A stretch of 64,000 nucleotides of DNA from Agromyces allii (GCF_009749385.1 NZ_WBIN01000007.1:62001-126000); one strand, 5' to 3'. Shown: positions 33,976 to 42,661, counted from the stretch's first letter. Made by a program: numbers and translations. The notes: generated from the letters alone by a model not told the origin.

Positions 33976-35424
33976 GTGAGCCACACCGTCGCCGCCAACC
34001 TCGTGGGCGGTCGATTCACCGCCGAAGCCTCCGGCGACCCCATCGAGGTTCGAAACCCCGCTGACGACCGACTGGTCGGCCGCGTGCCGGCGATGGGTGC
34101 CGCCGACGTCGACGTCGTGCTCACGGCCGCCGTCGCGGGCGCCGCCGTCTGGAAGCGCACCGGGCACATCGACCGCGGCCGCGTGCTGCTCGACGCGGCC
34201 GCGGGCATCCGCGCGGAGGCGCCGGCACTCACCGAGCTCATCGTGCAGGAGATGGGCAAGACCCGGGCCGAGGCCCGAGGCGAGGTCGGCAAGGCCGCCG
34301 AGTTCTTCGAGTACTACGGCGGCATGGGTCGCAGCGCCTACGGCGAGGTCATTCCCGATGCCCGCGCCGGCACGTTCGCGATGCAGGTGCACGAGCCGAT
34401 CGGCGTCGTGCTGCTCGTGACCCCGTGGAACGACCCGCTGCTGACCCCGGCGCGCAAGATGGCGCCCGCGCTCATCGCCGGCAACGCCGTGGTCGTCAAG
34501 CCCGCGACCGAGACCCCGCTCATCACCCTCGAGCTCGCCCGCATCCTGCACGAGGCCGGGCTTCCCGCCGGCGTGCTCGGCACCGTCACGGGCCGCGGCG
34601 CCGACATCGGCGACGCACTCACCGCCGACCCCCGCGTCGCCGCCGTGTCCTTCACGGGCTCGACCGCCGTCGGCCTCGGCCTGCAGCGGCGCCTCTCCGG
34701 CAGCGGCGTGCGCGTGCAGACCGAGATGGGCGGAAAGAACGCCGCCGTCGTGCTCGCCGACGCCGACCTCGAACTCGCGACGAGCATCGTCGTGGCCGGC
34801 GCCTTCGGCCAGGCCGGGCAGCGCTGCACCGCCACGAGCCGCCTCATCGTCGACCGCGCCGTCGCCGCCGAGCTGCGCGACCGCGTCGGCACCGCGCTCT
34901 CCGCGCTCACGGTCGGCCCCGGCAGCGCCGACGGCACCCACGTCGGACCCGTCGTGAGCCGCGCGGCGCAGCGCGACATCCGGAGCCGCGTCGAAGCCGG
35001 CCTGCACGAGGGCGCGAGCGTCATCGCCCGGGCGCCGCTCGCCGAAGGGCTTGCGGAGCAGGGCGCGTTCGTCGAACCTGTGCTCATGTCGGTCGAGCCC
35101 ACGAACAGCCTCTGGCGCGAGGAGGTCTTCGGCCCCGTGCTGAGCCTCATCGAGGTCGACGGGCTCGACGAGGCCATCGCGGCCGTGAACGACTCCGCCT
35201 ACGGGCTCTCGAGCGCGATCTACACGCGCAGCCTCGACGCCGCGTTCCGCTTCATCGACGAGGCCGACACCGGGCAGGTCTCGGTCAACCAGCCGACGAG
35301 CGGATGGGACATCCACCAGCCCTTCGGCGGGTTCAAGGACTCGGGGTCGGCGTTCAAGGAGCAGGGCGTCGCCGCCCTCGCGTTCTACACGCGCATCAAG
35401 ACCGCTGCCGTGAGGAGCCGCTGA
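33976..35424 (+). CDS. Aldehyde dehydrogenase family protein
   Basis: A 482-residue NAD(P)+-dependent aldehyde dehydrogenase with Glu250 (TEMGGKN) and catalytic Cys284 (GQAGQRCTA), and the cofactor-binding VTPWNDP and SFTGST segments. Overall pattern is closest to succinate or ketoglutarate semialdehyde dehydrogenases, but the exact aldehyde cannot be told. GTG start with AAGGAG upstream. Its stop overlaps the ATG of the LhgO-like gene, so the two are coupled; together with the following MFS gene they look like an operon for a dicarboxylate-type metabolite. Confidence 0.87.
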   Translation: MSHTVAANLVGGRFTAEASGDPIEVRNPADDRLVGRVPAMGAADVDVVLTAAVAGAAVWKRTGHIDRGRVLLDAAAGIRAEAPALTELIVQEMGKTRAEARGEVGKAAEFFEYYGGMGRSAYGEVIPDARAGTFAMQVHEPIGVVLLVTPWNDPLLTPARKMAPALIAGNAVVVKPATETPLITLELARILHEAGLPAGVLGTVTGRGADIGDALTADPRVAAVSFTGSTAVGLGLQRRLSGSGVRVQTEMGGKNAAVVLADADLELATSIVVAGAFGQAGQRCTATSRLIVDRAVAAELRDRVGTALSALTVGPGSADGTHVGPVVSRAAQRDIRSRVEAGLHEGASVIARAPLAEGLAEQGAFVEPVLMSVEPTNSLWREEVFGPVLSLIEVDGLDEAIAAVNDSAYGLSSAIYTRSLDAAFRFIDEADTGQVSVNQPTSGWDIHQPFGGFKDSGSAFKEQGVAALAFYTRIKTAAVRSR

Positions 35425-36656
35425 TGGGCGGGCGCGCCGCCGGCCGCTCCGGCCGCGGCGACCGCATCGGCATCGTCGGCGGCGGCATCGTGGGCATCGC
35501 CCTCGCCCGGGCGCTCTCGCAACGGGGCCACGAGGTGACCGTGCTCGAGAAGGAGGCCAGGCTCGCCGAGCACCAGACCGGCCACAACTCGGGCGTCGTG
35601 CACGCCGGCCTCTACTACAAGCCCGGATCGCTGAAGGCCGAGCTCTGCGCGGCCGGTCGCGTGCTCACGCGCGACTTCTGCGCCGAGAAGGGGCTGCCCT
35701 ACCGCGAGGTCGGCAAGCTCGTCGTCGCCGTCGACGAATCCGAGCTCGGCGCCCTCGCCGACATCGAACGCCGCTCGATCGAGAACGGCGTTCCCGACCT
35801 CGCCCGCATCGACGACGTCGGGCGCCTGCGCGAGATCGAGCCGCACGTGGCCGGCATCGCCGCCGTGCACTCCCCGCACACCGCCGTGGTCGACTACGCG
35901 AGCATCACCGAGTCGATGGCGCAGGACGTGCGCGCCGCAGGCGGCGGCATCCGCCTCGGGCACGAGGTCACCGGCATCCGCCTCGAGCACGGTCGGGTGC
36001 GCGTGACGACCCCCGTCTCCGACGACGTGTTCGACCGGCTCATCGTGTGCGCCGGGCTGCAGTCCGACGTCGTCGCGAAGCTCGTCGGCGCCGACCCGTC
36101 GCCCAAGATCCTGCCGTTCCGCGGCGAGTACTGGGAGCTCGCGCCCGAGCGCACCGACCTCGTGAAGGGCATGATCTACCCCGTGCCCGATCCGCGGTTC
36201 CCGTTCCTCGGCGTACACTTCACGCGCGGCGTCTACGACAACGTGCACGTCGGCCCCAACGCCGTTCCGGCCCTCGCGCGCGAGGGCTACGGCTGGCTCA
36301 CGATCTCGCCGAAGGACACATGGCAGTCGCTCACCTGGCCCGGTGCGGGCTCGCTCGCGAAGCAGCACTGGCGCATGGGCGTCGACGAGATCAGCGGGTC
36401 GCTCATCAAGCCGCTGTACTACGGCAAGGCGCGCCGGTTCATCCCAGAGCTGAGGATGTCGGACCTCGCGCACAAGAGCGCGGCGGGTGTGCGGGCGCAG
36501 GCATGGGGTCGCGGCGGCGAGCTGCTCGACGACTTCGCGGTCGACCAGGTCGGGCCCGTGACGCTCGTGCGCAACGCGCCCTCGCCGGCCGCGACGAGCT
36601 CGATGGCCATCGCCGAGTACCTCCTCGAACACCATCTCGCCGCGACCACGGCCTGA
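35424..36656 (+). CDS. lhgO: L-2-hydroxyglutarate oxidase family protein
   Basis: A 410-residue FAD-dependent oxidoreductase. GIVGGGIVGIALARAL is the FAD-binding GxGxxG, followed by HNSGVVHAGLYYKPGSLKA, which is typical of LhgO/L2HGDH, and the C-terminal RNAPSPAATSSMAIAEYL. LhgO oxidises L-2-hydroxyglutarate to 2-oxoglutarate, passing electrons to quinone at the membrane. Start ATG overlaps the aldehyde dehydrogenase stop (TGATG). With the dehydrogenase this suggests flow of a C5 semialdehyde or dicarboxylate into 2-oxoglutarate. The symbol is given by homology pattern only. Confidence 0.87.
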   Translation: MGGRAAGRSGRGDRIGIVGGGIVGIALARALSQRGHEVTVLEKEARLAEHQTGHNSGVVHAGLYYKPGSLKAELCAAGRVLTRDFCAEKGLPYREVGKLVVAVDESELGALADIERRSIENGVPDLARIDDVGRLREIEPHVAGIAAVHSPHTAVVDYASITESMAQDVRAAGGGIRLGHEVTGIRLEHGRVRVTTPVSDDVFDRLIVCAGLQSDVVAKLVGADPSPKILPFRGEYWELAPERTDLVKGMIYPVPDPRFPFLGVHFTRGVYDNVHVGPNAVPALAREGYGWLTISPKDTWQSLTWPGAGSLAKQHWRMGVDEISGSLIKPLYYGKARRFIPELRMSDLAHKSAAGVRAQAWGRGGELLDDFAVDQVGPVTLVRNAPSPAATSSMAIAEYLLEHHLAATTA

Positions 36657-36660
36657 GCCG

Positions 36661-37944
36661 ATGACCCGGCCCGAGGTGGGCACCGCGGGCATGCTCTGGC
36701 GGTTCGCGCCCATGATCTACGGTCCGACGCTGCTCTTCGGACTCGCCGAGGGCGCGCTGCTGCCGGTGCTGCCCGTCATCGCGACCCGGCTCGGCGCCAC
36801 CGTGCCGCAGGCCGCCCTCATCGCCGCGGCCATCGTCGTCGCGCGCATGATCGGCAACCTTCCGGCCGGATGGCTCGTCGACCGCATCGGCGAGCGGTAC
36901 ACGATGGCCGTCGCGGGCGTCGCGGCCATGGCGGGCGCCGTCGGCATCCTGCTCGCGCCGAACCTCGTGGTGCTCGGCGTCTCGGTGTTCGGCGTCGGCT
37001 TCTGCGCGGCGGCGTTCGGGCTCGCCCGGCACGCGTTCATGACGACGCGGGCGCCCCTGGCGTTCCGGGCGCGCGCCCTGTCACTGCTCGGGGGCTCGTT
37101 CCGGCTCGGCATGTTCATGGGGCCGTTCGTGGCGGCCGCGCTGCTGACGCTGTTCGACGATCCGCTCGCGACGGCGTGGTTCTTCATCGGATGCCTCGTG
37201 GCGCTCGTGCTGCTCGTGCTGCTCGGTCGCGACCCCGAGTCCGAGCTCGACGAGCTCGGCATGCTGCCGCATGCGCAGCCGCACACGGCGTCGACGCCGG
37301 TCTCCGCGACGGCCGCGCCCGGCGTCGCCGGGGAACGCGAAGGCGTGTTCGCGACGATGTGGCGGTTCCGCGGCGTACTCGCCCGGCTGGGGCTCGCGGC
37401 CGCGACGCTCTCGGGCATCCGCCAGGCGCGCGTCTACCTGCTGCCCATCTGGGGCGTGTCGATCGCACTCGATGCCCAGACGATCTCGCTCATCGTGGGC
37501 GTCACGGGCGCGCTCGAGTTCGCGCTCTTCTACTCGAGCGGCCAGATCATGGACCGTTGGGGCCGCCTCTGGGCCTCGATGCCGTCGATGCTCGTCATGG
37601 GTGCCTCCTTCTTCGTGCTCGCGTTCACGCACGACCTGCCCGACGCGACCGCCTGGTTCCTCGTGGCCGCGATCGGCGTGGGCATCGGCAACGGCCTCTC
37701 GAGCGGCGTGCTCATGACCCTGGGGGCGGATGTCGCGCCGCGGGCGGATCCGGCCGCGTTCCTCGGTTCGTGGCGGCTGCTGACCGACGCCGGTGCGGCC
37801 GCGGCGCCCCTGCTCATCGCGGGCGTCTCGGCGATCGCGTCGCTGTCGGTCGCCACCGGACTCATCGGCGTGATCGGGCTGCTCGGCGCCGTGGGGTTCT
37901 GGCGCGCGGTGCCGCGGTACGTGCCGCACCGCGCGCGGCGCTGA
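36661..37944 (+). CDS. MFS transporter
   Basis: A 427-residue transporter with two six-helix halves joined by a hydrophilic loop (about 193-235, DELGMLPHAQ onward). The A-loop motif GWLVDRIGERY follows helix 2. Four bases separate it from lhgO, so it is probably part of the ALDH-lhgO operon and may move the substrate or product of that pathway. No substrate signature is visible. Confidence 0.85.
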   Translation: MTRPEVGTAGMLWRFAPMIYGPTLLFGLAEGALLPVLPVIATRLGATVPQAALIAAAIVVARMIGNLPAGWLVDRIGERYTMAVAGVAAMAGAVGILLAPNLVVLGVSVFGVGFCAAAFGLARHAFMTTRAPLAFRARALSLLGGSFRLGMFMGPFVAAALLTLFDDPLATAWFFIGCLVALVLLVLLGRDPESELDELGMLPHAQPHTASTPVSATAAPGVAGEREGVFATMWRFRGVLARLGLAAATLSGIRQARVYLLPIWGVSIALDAQTISLIVGVTGALEFALFYSSGQIMDRWGRLWASMPSMLVMGASFFVLAFTHDLPDATAWFLVAAIGVGIGNGLSSGVLMTLGADVAPRADPAAFLGSWRLLTDAGAAAAPLLIAGVSAIASLSVATGLIGVIGLLGAVGFWRAVPRYVPHRARR

Positions 37945-37968
37945 CGCGCGCGGTGCGACCGCCCGACG

Positions 37969-39027
37969 TCAGGCCCAGAACTCCGTGAGGTGCTCGGCGA
38001 GCGCGATGCCCTGCGCGTGACCCGCGCGTGCGGCGGGTTCGCGGAGCGCGGGATTCATCGCGTTCGCGCCGAACAGGTGCTCGGCCGCCTCGTCGGGGAC
38101 CACCGTCTCGACGACGCTGCCCGCGGCTCGGAGCTCGGCGACCTGCGCCCCGAGATCCAGACGCCATTCCGGTGGGGTCCGGGTTCGGCCGCCGAAGGGC
38201 GAGAGCACGAGCACGCGTGCGGATCCGCGGGCCAGGTCGGCATTCTCGGCGTTCGTGCGGAAGCCGCCGTCGAGGTACGCCCGCCCGTGGATCCGGTACG
38301 GGAGTCCGCTCGAACAGCTCGCGGCCACGGCATCGACGAGGTCGACGCCGCTGTCGCGATCGAACACCACCGGCTCCCCCGTCTCGGCGTCGATCGCCGT
38401 GATGACCACGGCCCGGTCCGGCCAGGGGTGCTCGGCGAACCGCGAGGCGACCGTCGCGCGCCACTGGGTCTGCCACGAGCCGTCCGACGTCGACTCGAGC
38501 TCGAGCGCCGATGCGCCCAGCCGACGGCGCAGATCGGCCGGGTCCTCGGCCTCGGCGGTGATGCGCCCGAGGCGTTCGAGGTGGTTCACGACCGGCCGGG
38601 CGGGCGCCCGCCCGCCGTCGGATCCGGTCGGTGCTGCGGCCGAAGCCGCAGCCGGCCGCGCCCGGGCGACGACCGGTGCGACGGCCGCCGCGAGGAGTTC
38701 CGCGGGGCTCGCGCAGGCCAACTGGGCCGCGGCCGTCGATCCGGCCGAGGTGCCGATCGTCAGGTCGGCGGCCGACACGTCGAGCCCGGCCTCGGACAGG
38801 CCGGCGACGACGCCGATCAGCCACGCGTTGCCGGTGGATCCGCCGCCGCCGAGCACCAGGGCCCGCTCGCCCGAGGCGGGAACACGGGAGGTCGCATCGA
38901 CCTGAGCATGCGCGAGCCCGGGTGCGGGTGCAGGTGCAGGTGCAGGTGCAGGTGCAGGTGCAGGTGCGGCAGAGTGCGCCGGAGCCGGGCGTGAGGAAGA
39001 GGGGGAAGAAGATGAGTCGATGTTCAT
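37969..39027 (-). CDS. Patatin-like phospholipase with Pro-Ala repeat N terminus
   Basis: A 352-residue patatin-fold acyl hydrolase. The oxyanion motif GGGGSTGNAW begins near 60, the nucleophile elbow is GTSAG with Ser94, and the partner Asp is in YLDGGFRTN, so the Ser-Asp dyad is intact. Residues 15-37 are an Ala-Pro repeat from a hexanucleotide tract. No signal peptide is seen, so it is probably cytoplasmic or secreted by another route. Convergent with the MFS gene. Its own Shine-Dalgarno is weak, and a 19-codon reading frame with a perfect Shine-Dalgarno lies just upstream, hinting at translational control. Confidence 0.85.
   Translation of the reverse strand: MNIDSSSSPSSSRPAPAHSAAPAPAPAPAPAPAPAPGLAHAQVDATSRVPASGERALVLGGGGSTGNAWLIGVVAGLSEAGLDVSAADLTIGTSAGSTAAAQLACASPAELLAAAVAPVVARARPAAASAAAPTGSDGGRAPARPVVNHLERLGRITAEAEDPADLRRRLGASALELESTSDGSWQTQWRATVASRFAEHPWPDRAVVITAIDAETGEPVVFDRDSGVDLVDAVAASCSSGLPYRIHGRAYLDGGFRTNAENADLARGSARVLVLSPFGGRTRTPPEWRLDLGAQVAELRAAGSVVETVVPDEAAEHLFGANAMNPALREPAARAGHAQGIALAEHLTEFWA
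38922..38969. repeat. Hexanucleotide tandem repeat in the patatin gene
   Basis: Eight consecutive 6-bp units: GTGCGG, six copies of GTGCAG, then GTGCGG. In the gene they encode Ala-Pro dipeptides. Unit changes keep the frame, so copy number can vary without breaking the protein. Confidence 0.9.
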
Positions 39028-39073
39028 GGGAGTCGCCTTTCGCGAGGTGCCGGTGCGGCGCTCCCGACGGCGA

Positions 39074-39133
39074 CTACCTGGGTCGCACGATCGTGGACGG
39101 CGAGGGAGCGCCCACTGCTGATGCTGCGTACAT
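39074..39133 (-). CDS. Possible 19-residue leader peptide
   Basis: A short frame (starts MYAASAVGAP, ends IVRPR, TAG stop) preceded by AGGAGGT at 39147-39141, seven bases from the ATG: the strongest Shine-Dalgarno in this neighbourhood. It ends 46 bases before the patatin start. A TAGCGT -10-like box (39171-39176) lies upstream. No family is recognisable. It may be a leader peptide controlling patatin translation, or the Shine-Dalgarno may be coincidental. Confidence 0.45.
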   Translation of the reverse strand: MYAASAVGAPSPSTIVRPR

Positions 39134-39213
39134 GGGGTCCACCTCCTGTCGAACGATCACGATCGCTGGAACGCTAGCACGCGCACCCGACAGCGGCACG
39201 CACTGTGCGCGCG

Positions 39214-39252
39214 GAACGGCCGGCCCTCGCATGGGGCGAGGACGGGCCGTTC
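39214..39252 (-). terminator. Terminator of the ring-cleavage operon
   Basis: Two-part stem: GAACGGCC (39214-39221) with GGCCGTTC (39245-39252) outside, CCTCGC (39225-39230) with GCGAGG (39236-39241) inside. It lies 31 bases after the last gene of the nine-gene operon. Confidence 0.65.
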
Positions 39253-39282
39253 GGAACACACGCAGGGTCGGCATCCGCCCGC

Positions 39283-39618
39283 CTACAGGGCCGCCTTCGC
39301 AGAGTCGCCCTGGCCGCCCACGAGCACCGGCTCGAGCACCGTCACCCGGGTCGGCGCACCTGTGAGGCCGGCGAGCCCGGCACGCAGCACGCCCACGGGC
39401 TCCCCCGTGTCATGCGCCTCGAGGTCGGCGCGACTCGTCCACTTCTCGACGATCACGATCGTGCCGTCGGGCGCGACGTGCGGCGCGTACAGCTCGCAGC
39501 CGACCTCGGCCCGGATGCCGTCGACCGCCGACGCGACCGCGGCGAGCGCGGCCTCGAGACGGCCGTCGGCAGGCGTGATCACCGCGTGCACGACGACGGC
39601 GGCGGCATCCGCGCTCAC
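39283..39618 (-). CDS. ABM-domain (YgiN-like) monooxygenase
   Basis: A 111-residue protein of the antibiotic biosynthesis monooxygenase (ABM) ferredoxin-like fold: VVHAVITPADGRLEAALAAVASAVDGIRAEVGCELYAPHVAPDG, then IVIVEKWTSRADLEAH. Relatives include quinol monooxygenase YgiN, which oxidises aromatic diols without a cofactor. GTG start in a GTGA overlap with the MetE-like gene. As last gene of the ring-cleavage operon it may oxidise a hydroquinone-type intermediate or remove toxic quinols; this is inference. Confidence 0.78.
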   Translation of the reverse strand: MSADAAAVVVHAVITPADGRLEAALAAVASAVDGIRAEVGCELYAPHVAPDGTIVIVEKWTSRADLEAHDTGEPVGVLRAGLAGLTGAPTRVTVLEPVLVGGQGDSAKAAL

Positions 39619-40676
39619 AGCTCGTTGCCCCAGCACATGCGCGCGAGGGTCTCGACCGTCTCGAGCTTTCGCCGCTGCTGCTCGATCGTCATGGCGGGCG
39701 TCTCGAAGGCCGAAAGCTGGAACCCGCGGTGCGGCGCGAGTGCGATGCGATCGAGGTCCTTCAGCTCGAACGCGCGGTCGAGGCGCAGCATGACCTCGTC
39801 GACGTCCTCGAGCTCGGGCGCGGTCGCGCTCACGACGCCGAGCGCGATGTCGACCTGCTCGGGCACGAAACGCAGCAGCGCCTCGTCGACGTGCCGCTGC
39901 TCGTGGTACGGCAGCAGGTAGCGGTCGTACGGCAGCGAACCGACGATCTGCTCGAACACGCCCTCGTCGATCGGGCCGTCACCGCGACGACCCCAGTCGG
40001 GGCAGAGCGCGACGCGCACGTCGTCGGGGCGGTCGAGGCCCTCGAGCACCGACGCGTCGAGCGCGAGCGCGGCCTCGAGCGAGAGCACCGCGTCGCCGCC
40101 ACGGCCCGTGTAGTACGCCGAGAGGTTCGGGTCGTCGATCTGCACGTACCGGATGCCGGCCTCGATGAGCGCACGCACCTCGTCGCGGATGACGGCGGCG
40201 AGCGCCTCGCCGAGCGCCTCGGGGCTCTCGTACGGGCCGACGCCGTCACGGTACGCACGCGCCACGAGGAACGCGGGCGACGGGAGGCTCGCCTTGCCCG
40301 GGATCTCGCTCAGCGCCGCCGCGAACAGGGCGTCCTCGACGACGAGGCCGCCGCCCGCACCCTCGACCCGGCTGACGGGGCCGTTCGACACGAAGTCGAC
40401 CATTCCGCCGCGATCGAGTCCCTCGTCGGCGAACCCGGTGACGGCGCCGAGCACCGCGGCGCGGAAGTCGTCGCGGCGGAACTCGCCGTCGGTCGTGGCG
40501 GTGAGGTTGAGCTTGCGCTGCATGCGCACGGCCTCGGTGATCGCGGAGTCCTCGACCTCGCGCAACGCGGCCGCGTCGAGCTCGCCGTCACGATGCGCCT
40601 GGCGTGCGGCGACCAGCCCCGCAGGACGGATCAGGCTGCCGTGGTGGTCGATGCGGAAGATGTAGGTGTCAGCCAT
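39615..40676 (-). CDS. MetE C-terminal-domain-like methyltransferase with altered zinc ligands
   Basis: A 353-residue protein resembling the C-terminal catalytic barrel of cobalamin-independent methionine synthase: FRIDHHGSLIRPAGLVAARQ, TDGEFRRDDF, IRYVQIDDPNLSAYY and a C-terminal MTIEQQRRKLETVETLARMCWG. In true MetE the zinc is held by His-x-Cys and a later Cys in a CG motif. Here the first site reads VALCPDW (Ala for His) and the second PHRGF (Arg for Cys), so the usual zinc site seems incomplete. It may use methyl-THF or another one-carbon donor in the demethylation network, or may not be a methyltransferase at all. The ATG overlaps the previous gene by eight bases. Confidence 0.72.
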   Translation of the reverse strand: MADTYIFRIDHHGSLIRPAGLVAARQAHRDGELDAAALREVEDSAITEAVRMQRKLNLTATTDGEFRRDDFRAAVLGAVTGFADEGLDRGGMVDFVSNGPVSRVEGAGGGLVVEDALFAAALSEIPGKASLPSPAFLVARAYRDGVGPYESPEALGEALAAVIRDEVRALIEAGIRYVQIDDPNLSAYYTGRGGDAVLSLEAALALDASVLEGLDRPDDVRVALCPDWGRRGDGPIDEGVFEQIVGSLPYDRYLLPYHEQRHVDEALLRFVPEQVDIALGVVSATAPELEDVDEVMLRLDRAFELKDLDRIALAPHRGFQLSAFETPAMTIEQQRRKLETVETLARMCWGNEL

Positions 40677-41292
40677 GTCGCGCCGCGTCCTCCGCTTCGA
40701 GTGCGTCCAGTTCGGCCCGCGCACGGCTCGCCGTGGTCTCGGCCGCACCGTACGGGTTGTCGGGCGTGATCAGGCTCGGCGTCGCGGATGCCGCGGCAGC
40801 CGTCGCGGCATCCGCACCACCGCCGTTGCCGGCCGACGCGGCCTGCTGCTGCTTCACGAGCGCGAGCTCCTCGAAGTCCTCGTCGAAGCCGAAGCTCTCG
40901 ACGATCTCGGCGCCGACGTGCTCGTCTTCTTCGGGGCTGCCCCCCGAGATGCCGACCGCGCCGACGATCTCGCCGTCGCGCTTGAGCGTGAGGCCGCCGA
41001 GCGTGGCGACGATCGGGTGCATGCCCATGGTCGCGACCTGCGAGAAGAACACGGGGTCGGACTTCGACCAGCCCTTGAGCATGCGCGTCGGGCGCTGCAT
41101 CACGGCGGCGCTGTACGCCTTGGAGATCGCGATCGACGGGGTCATCGGGCGCGCGCCGTCCATGCGCACGACGCCGAGGATGAAGCCGCCGCCGTCGACG
41201 ACCGCGATGCTGAGGGCCTTGCCGAGGCGCTCGGCCTCGAACGTGGCGAGGTCGATGATGCGCGCGACCTCGTCTGCGGTGAGCTTCGACAT
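40669..41292 (-). CDS. HbpS/GlcG-like haem-binding family protein
   Basis: A 207-residue protein with an HbpS/GlcG (PduO C-terminal-like) domain in residues 1-150: KALSIAVVDGGGFILGVVRMDGARPMTPSIAISKAYSAA, and GGLTLKRDGEIVGAVGISGGSPEEDEHVGAEIV. A long Ala/Thr/Gly-rich tail (about 150-207) is not part of the domain. Such proteins accompany many oxidation and aromatic-degradation operons, with haem or corrinoid binding proposed for some. ATG overlaps the stop of the hydrolase by one base (TGATG). Role in the operon unknown. Confidence 0.78.
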   Translation of the reverse strand: MSKLTADEVARIIDLATFEAERLGKALSIAVVDGGGFILGVVRMDGARPMTPSIAISKAYSAAVMQRPTRMLKGWSKSDPVFFSQVATMGMHPIVATLGGLTLKRDGEIVGAVGISGGSPEEDEHVGAEIVESFGFDEDFEELALVKQQQAASAGNGGGADAATAAAASATPSLITPDNPYGAAETTASRARAELDALEAEDAARHG

Positions 41293-42113
41293 CAGGCGTT
41301 CACCTCCGTGGAGGCGCCGGCCGGTGCGAGCGCCGGCGCGAGTTCGGCCGCGAGTTCGGCCGCGAGCTTCGCGACGGCCGCGTTGAAGAGGTCGGGGCGC
41401 TCCCAGTACATCGAGTGCGGGGCATCCGGAACCACCTCGAGCAGCGAGCCGGGCACGAGCTCGTGCGCCTTGCGAACGGTCGCGACCCCGAGCACGGCGT
41501 CCTTCTCGCCGGCGAGGAACGCGACGCGGATGCCGGCCTCGGCGAGCCGCTCGACGGTCGGGCCGTCGGTCGCGAGGTTGCGCAGGTCCTGCATCTTGGC
41601 GACGTTGAAGGTGCCCATCTGACGGAACAGGAACGTCTTCGCGGCCTCCTCCTCCTGGAAGCGCTTGGAGAGCAGGCGGTCGATGACCGGCAGCTTCTCG
41701 GCCTCGGCGCGGTCGGCGCGCACGAGATCGACGAGCTCGCCCGAGTCGATGCCGCCGAGCGAGTGCGCGAGGATCACGCCGCGAACCCGTTCGGGCGCCA
41801 GCAGGGCGGTCTTCAGGGCCGCGGCCGCGCCGATCGACTGGCCGAGCAGCACGGCATCGGTGAGGTCGGCGTGCTCGAGCACGGCGAGGATGTCGCCGGG
41901 GTAGGCGAGGGCGTCGAACACGTCGCCCTCGGAGTCCGAGCGGCCGAAGCCGCGCAGGTCGATCGTGACGACGGTGTGGCGGTCGCGGAGCGCGGCCACC
42001 TGCTGCCACCACGCGGCGTGGTTGCCGCCCGAACCGTGCACGAACACGATCGGCGACCCCTCACCGTGGGTCTCGTAGTAGATGGAGGTGCCGTTCGAAT
42101 CGGCGATGGGCAT
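41292..42113 (-). CDS. MhpC-like alpha/beta hydrolase
   Basis: A 273-residue alpha/beta hydrolase with Ser93 (GQSIGA), Asp205 (GEKDAVLG) and His233 (APHSMYW), and an HGSGGNHAAW oxyanion loop. The pattern fits C-C bond hydrolases acting after extradiol ring cleavage, though simple esterases look alike. It is encoded with an extradiol dioxygenase, FAH-type hydrolase and aldehyde dehydrogenase, which favours the meta-cleavage role: hydrolysis of a 2-hydroxymuconate-type product. Start ATG at 42113, 44 bases after the VOC gene. Confidence 0.83.
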   Translation of the reverse strand: MPIADSNGTSIYYETHGEGSPIVFVHGSGGNHAAWWQQVAALRDRHTVVTIDLRGFGRSDSEGDVFDALAYPGDILAVLEHADLTDAVLLGQSIGAAAALKTALLAPERVRGVILAHSLGGIDSGELVDLVRADRAEAEKLPVIDRLLSKRFQEEEAAKTFLFRQMGTFNVAKMQDLRNLATDGPTVERLAEAGIRVAFLAGEKDAVLGVATVRKAHELVPGSLLEVVPDAPHSMYWERPDLFNAAVAKLAAELAAELAPALAPAGASTEVNA

Positions 42114-42157
42114 GAGGGATTCCTTCGGGATGCGGGGTCGTGGAGCGGGTGCGGAGG

Positions 42158-42661
42158 TCAGTTCGCGTAGCCGGGACGGCTGCCGGGCTCCCGCTGGTCG
42201 AGGGGGCGGCGGTCGGCGTGCCAGACGACCTCGATCATGGTGTGGTCGGGGTCGTGGATGTAGCAGAACCACGAGTTGTTCTCGGGGCGCTGCACGGGGC
42301 GGGTGTGGCGCACTCCCTGCTGGTCGAGGTGGGCGAGGAAGCCGTCCCAGTCGTCGACCTCGACTGCGAAGTGGTACGGCGCCATGCGGTCCATTTCCTC
42401 GGTGGGGGTGAAGTGCATGTCGAAGTTGCCGCGGGTCAGCAGCAGCACGCGCGTGTTGCTCTTCGCGGGCACGTGCTTCAGGCCGAAGACGCGGCCGTAC
42501 CACTCCTTCGTGCGGTCGACGTCCGTCGTCGGGAAGTTGACGTGGTGGATGAACGAGAGCCGGCCGTTGGGCTCGACGCCCGCGGGCTGGTTGGTGGCGT
42601 AGTCCTTGCTGGGTGCTGCGGTGGTGCCGGCTGCGGTGCCGGGTGCTGCCGTGGTGCTCAT
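42158..42661 (-). CDS. VOC family metalloprotein
   Basis: A 167-residue single-unit vicinal-oxygen-chelate protein. After a Thr/Ala/Pro-rich N terminus (1-30), the VOC fold shows three candidate metal ligands, His40 (FIHHVNF), His97 (PYHFAVEV) and Glu144 (TMIEVVWH), the same His-His-Glu set as type I extradiol dioxygenases and glyoxalase-like enzymes. It could be a second ring-cleavage enzyme, an isomerase or a glyoxalase-type detoxifier. ATG in an ATGA overlap with the FAH gene. Confidence 0.8.
   Translation of the reverse strand: MSTTAAPGTAAGTTAAPSKDYATNQPAGVEPNGRLSFIHHVNFPTTDVDRTKEWYGRVFGLKHVPAKSNTRVLLLTRGNFDMHFTPTEEMDRMAPYHFAVEVDDWDGFLAHLDQQGVRHTRPVQRPENNSWFCYIHDPDHTMIEVVWHADRRPLDQREPGSRPGYAN

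Noticed and set aside
38922-38969. Regular repeat that might be taken for a CRISPR array
   Set aside because: Units are six bases with no spacers and lie in the coding region of the patatin gene.
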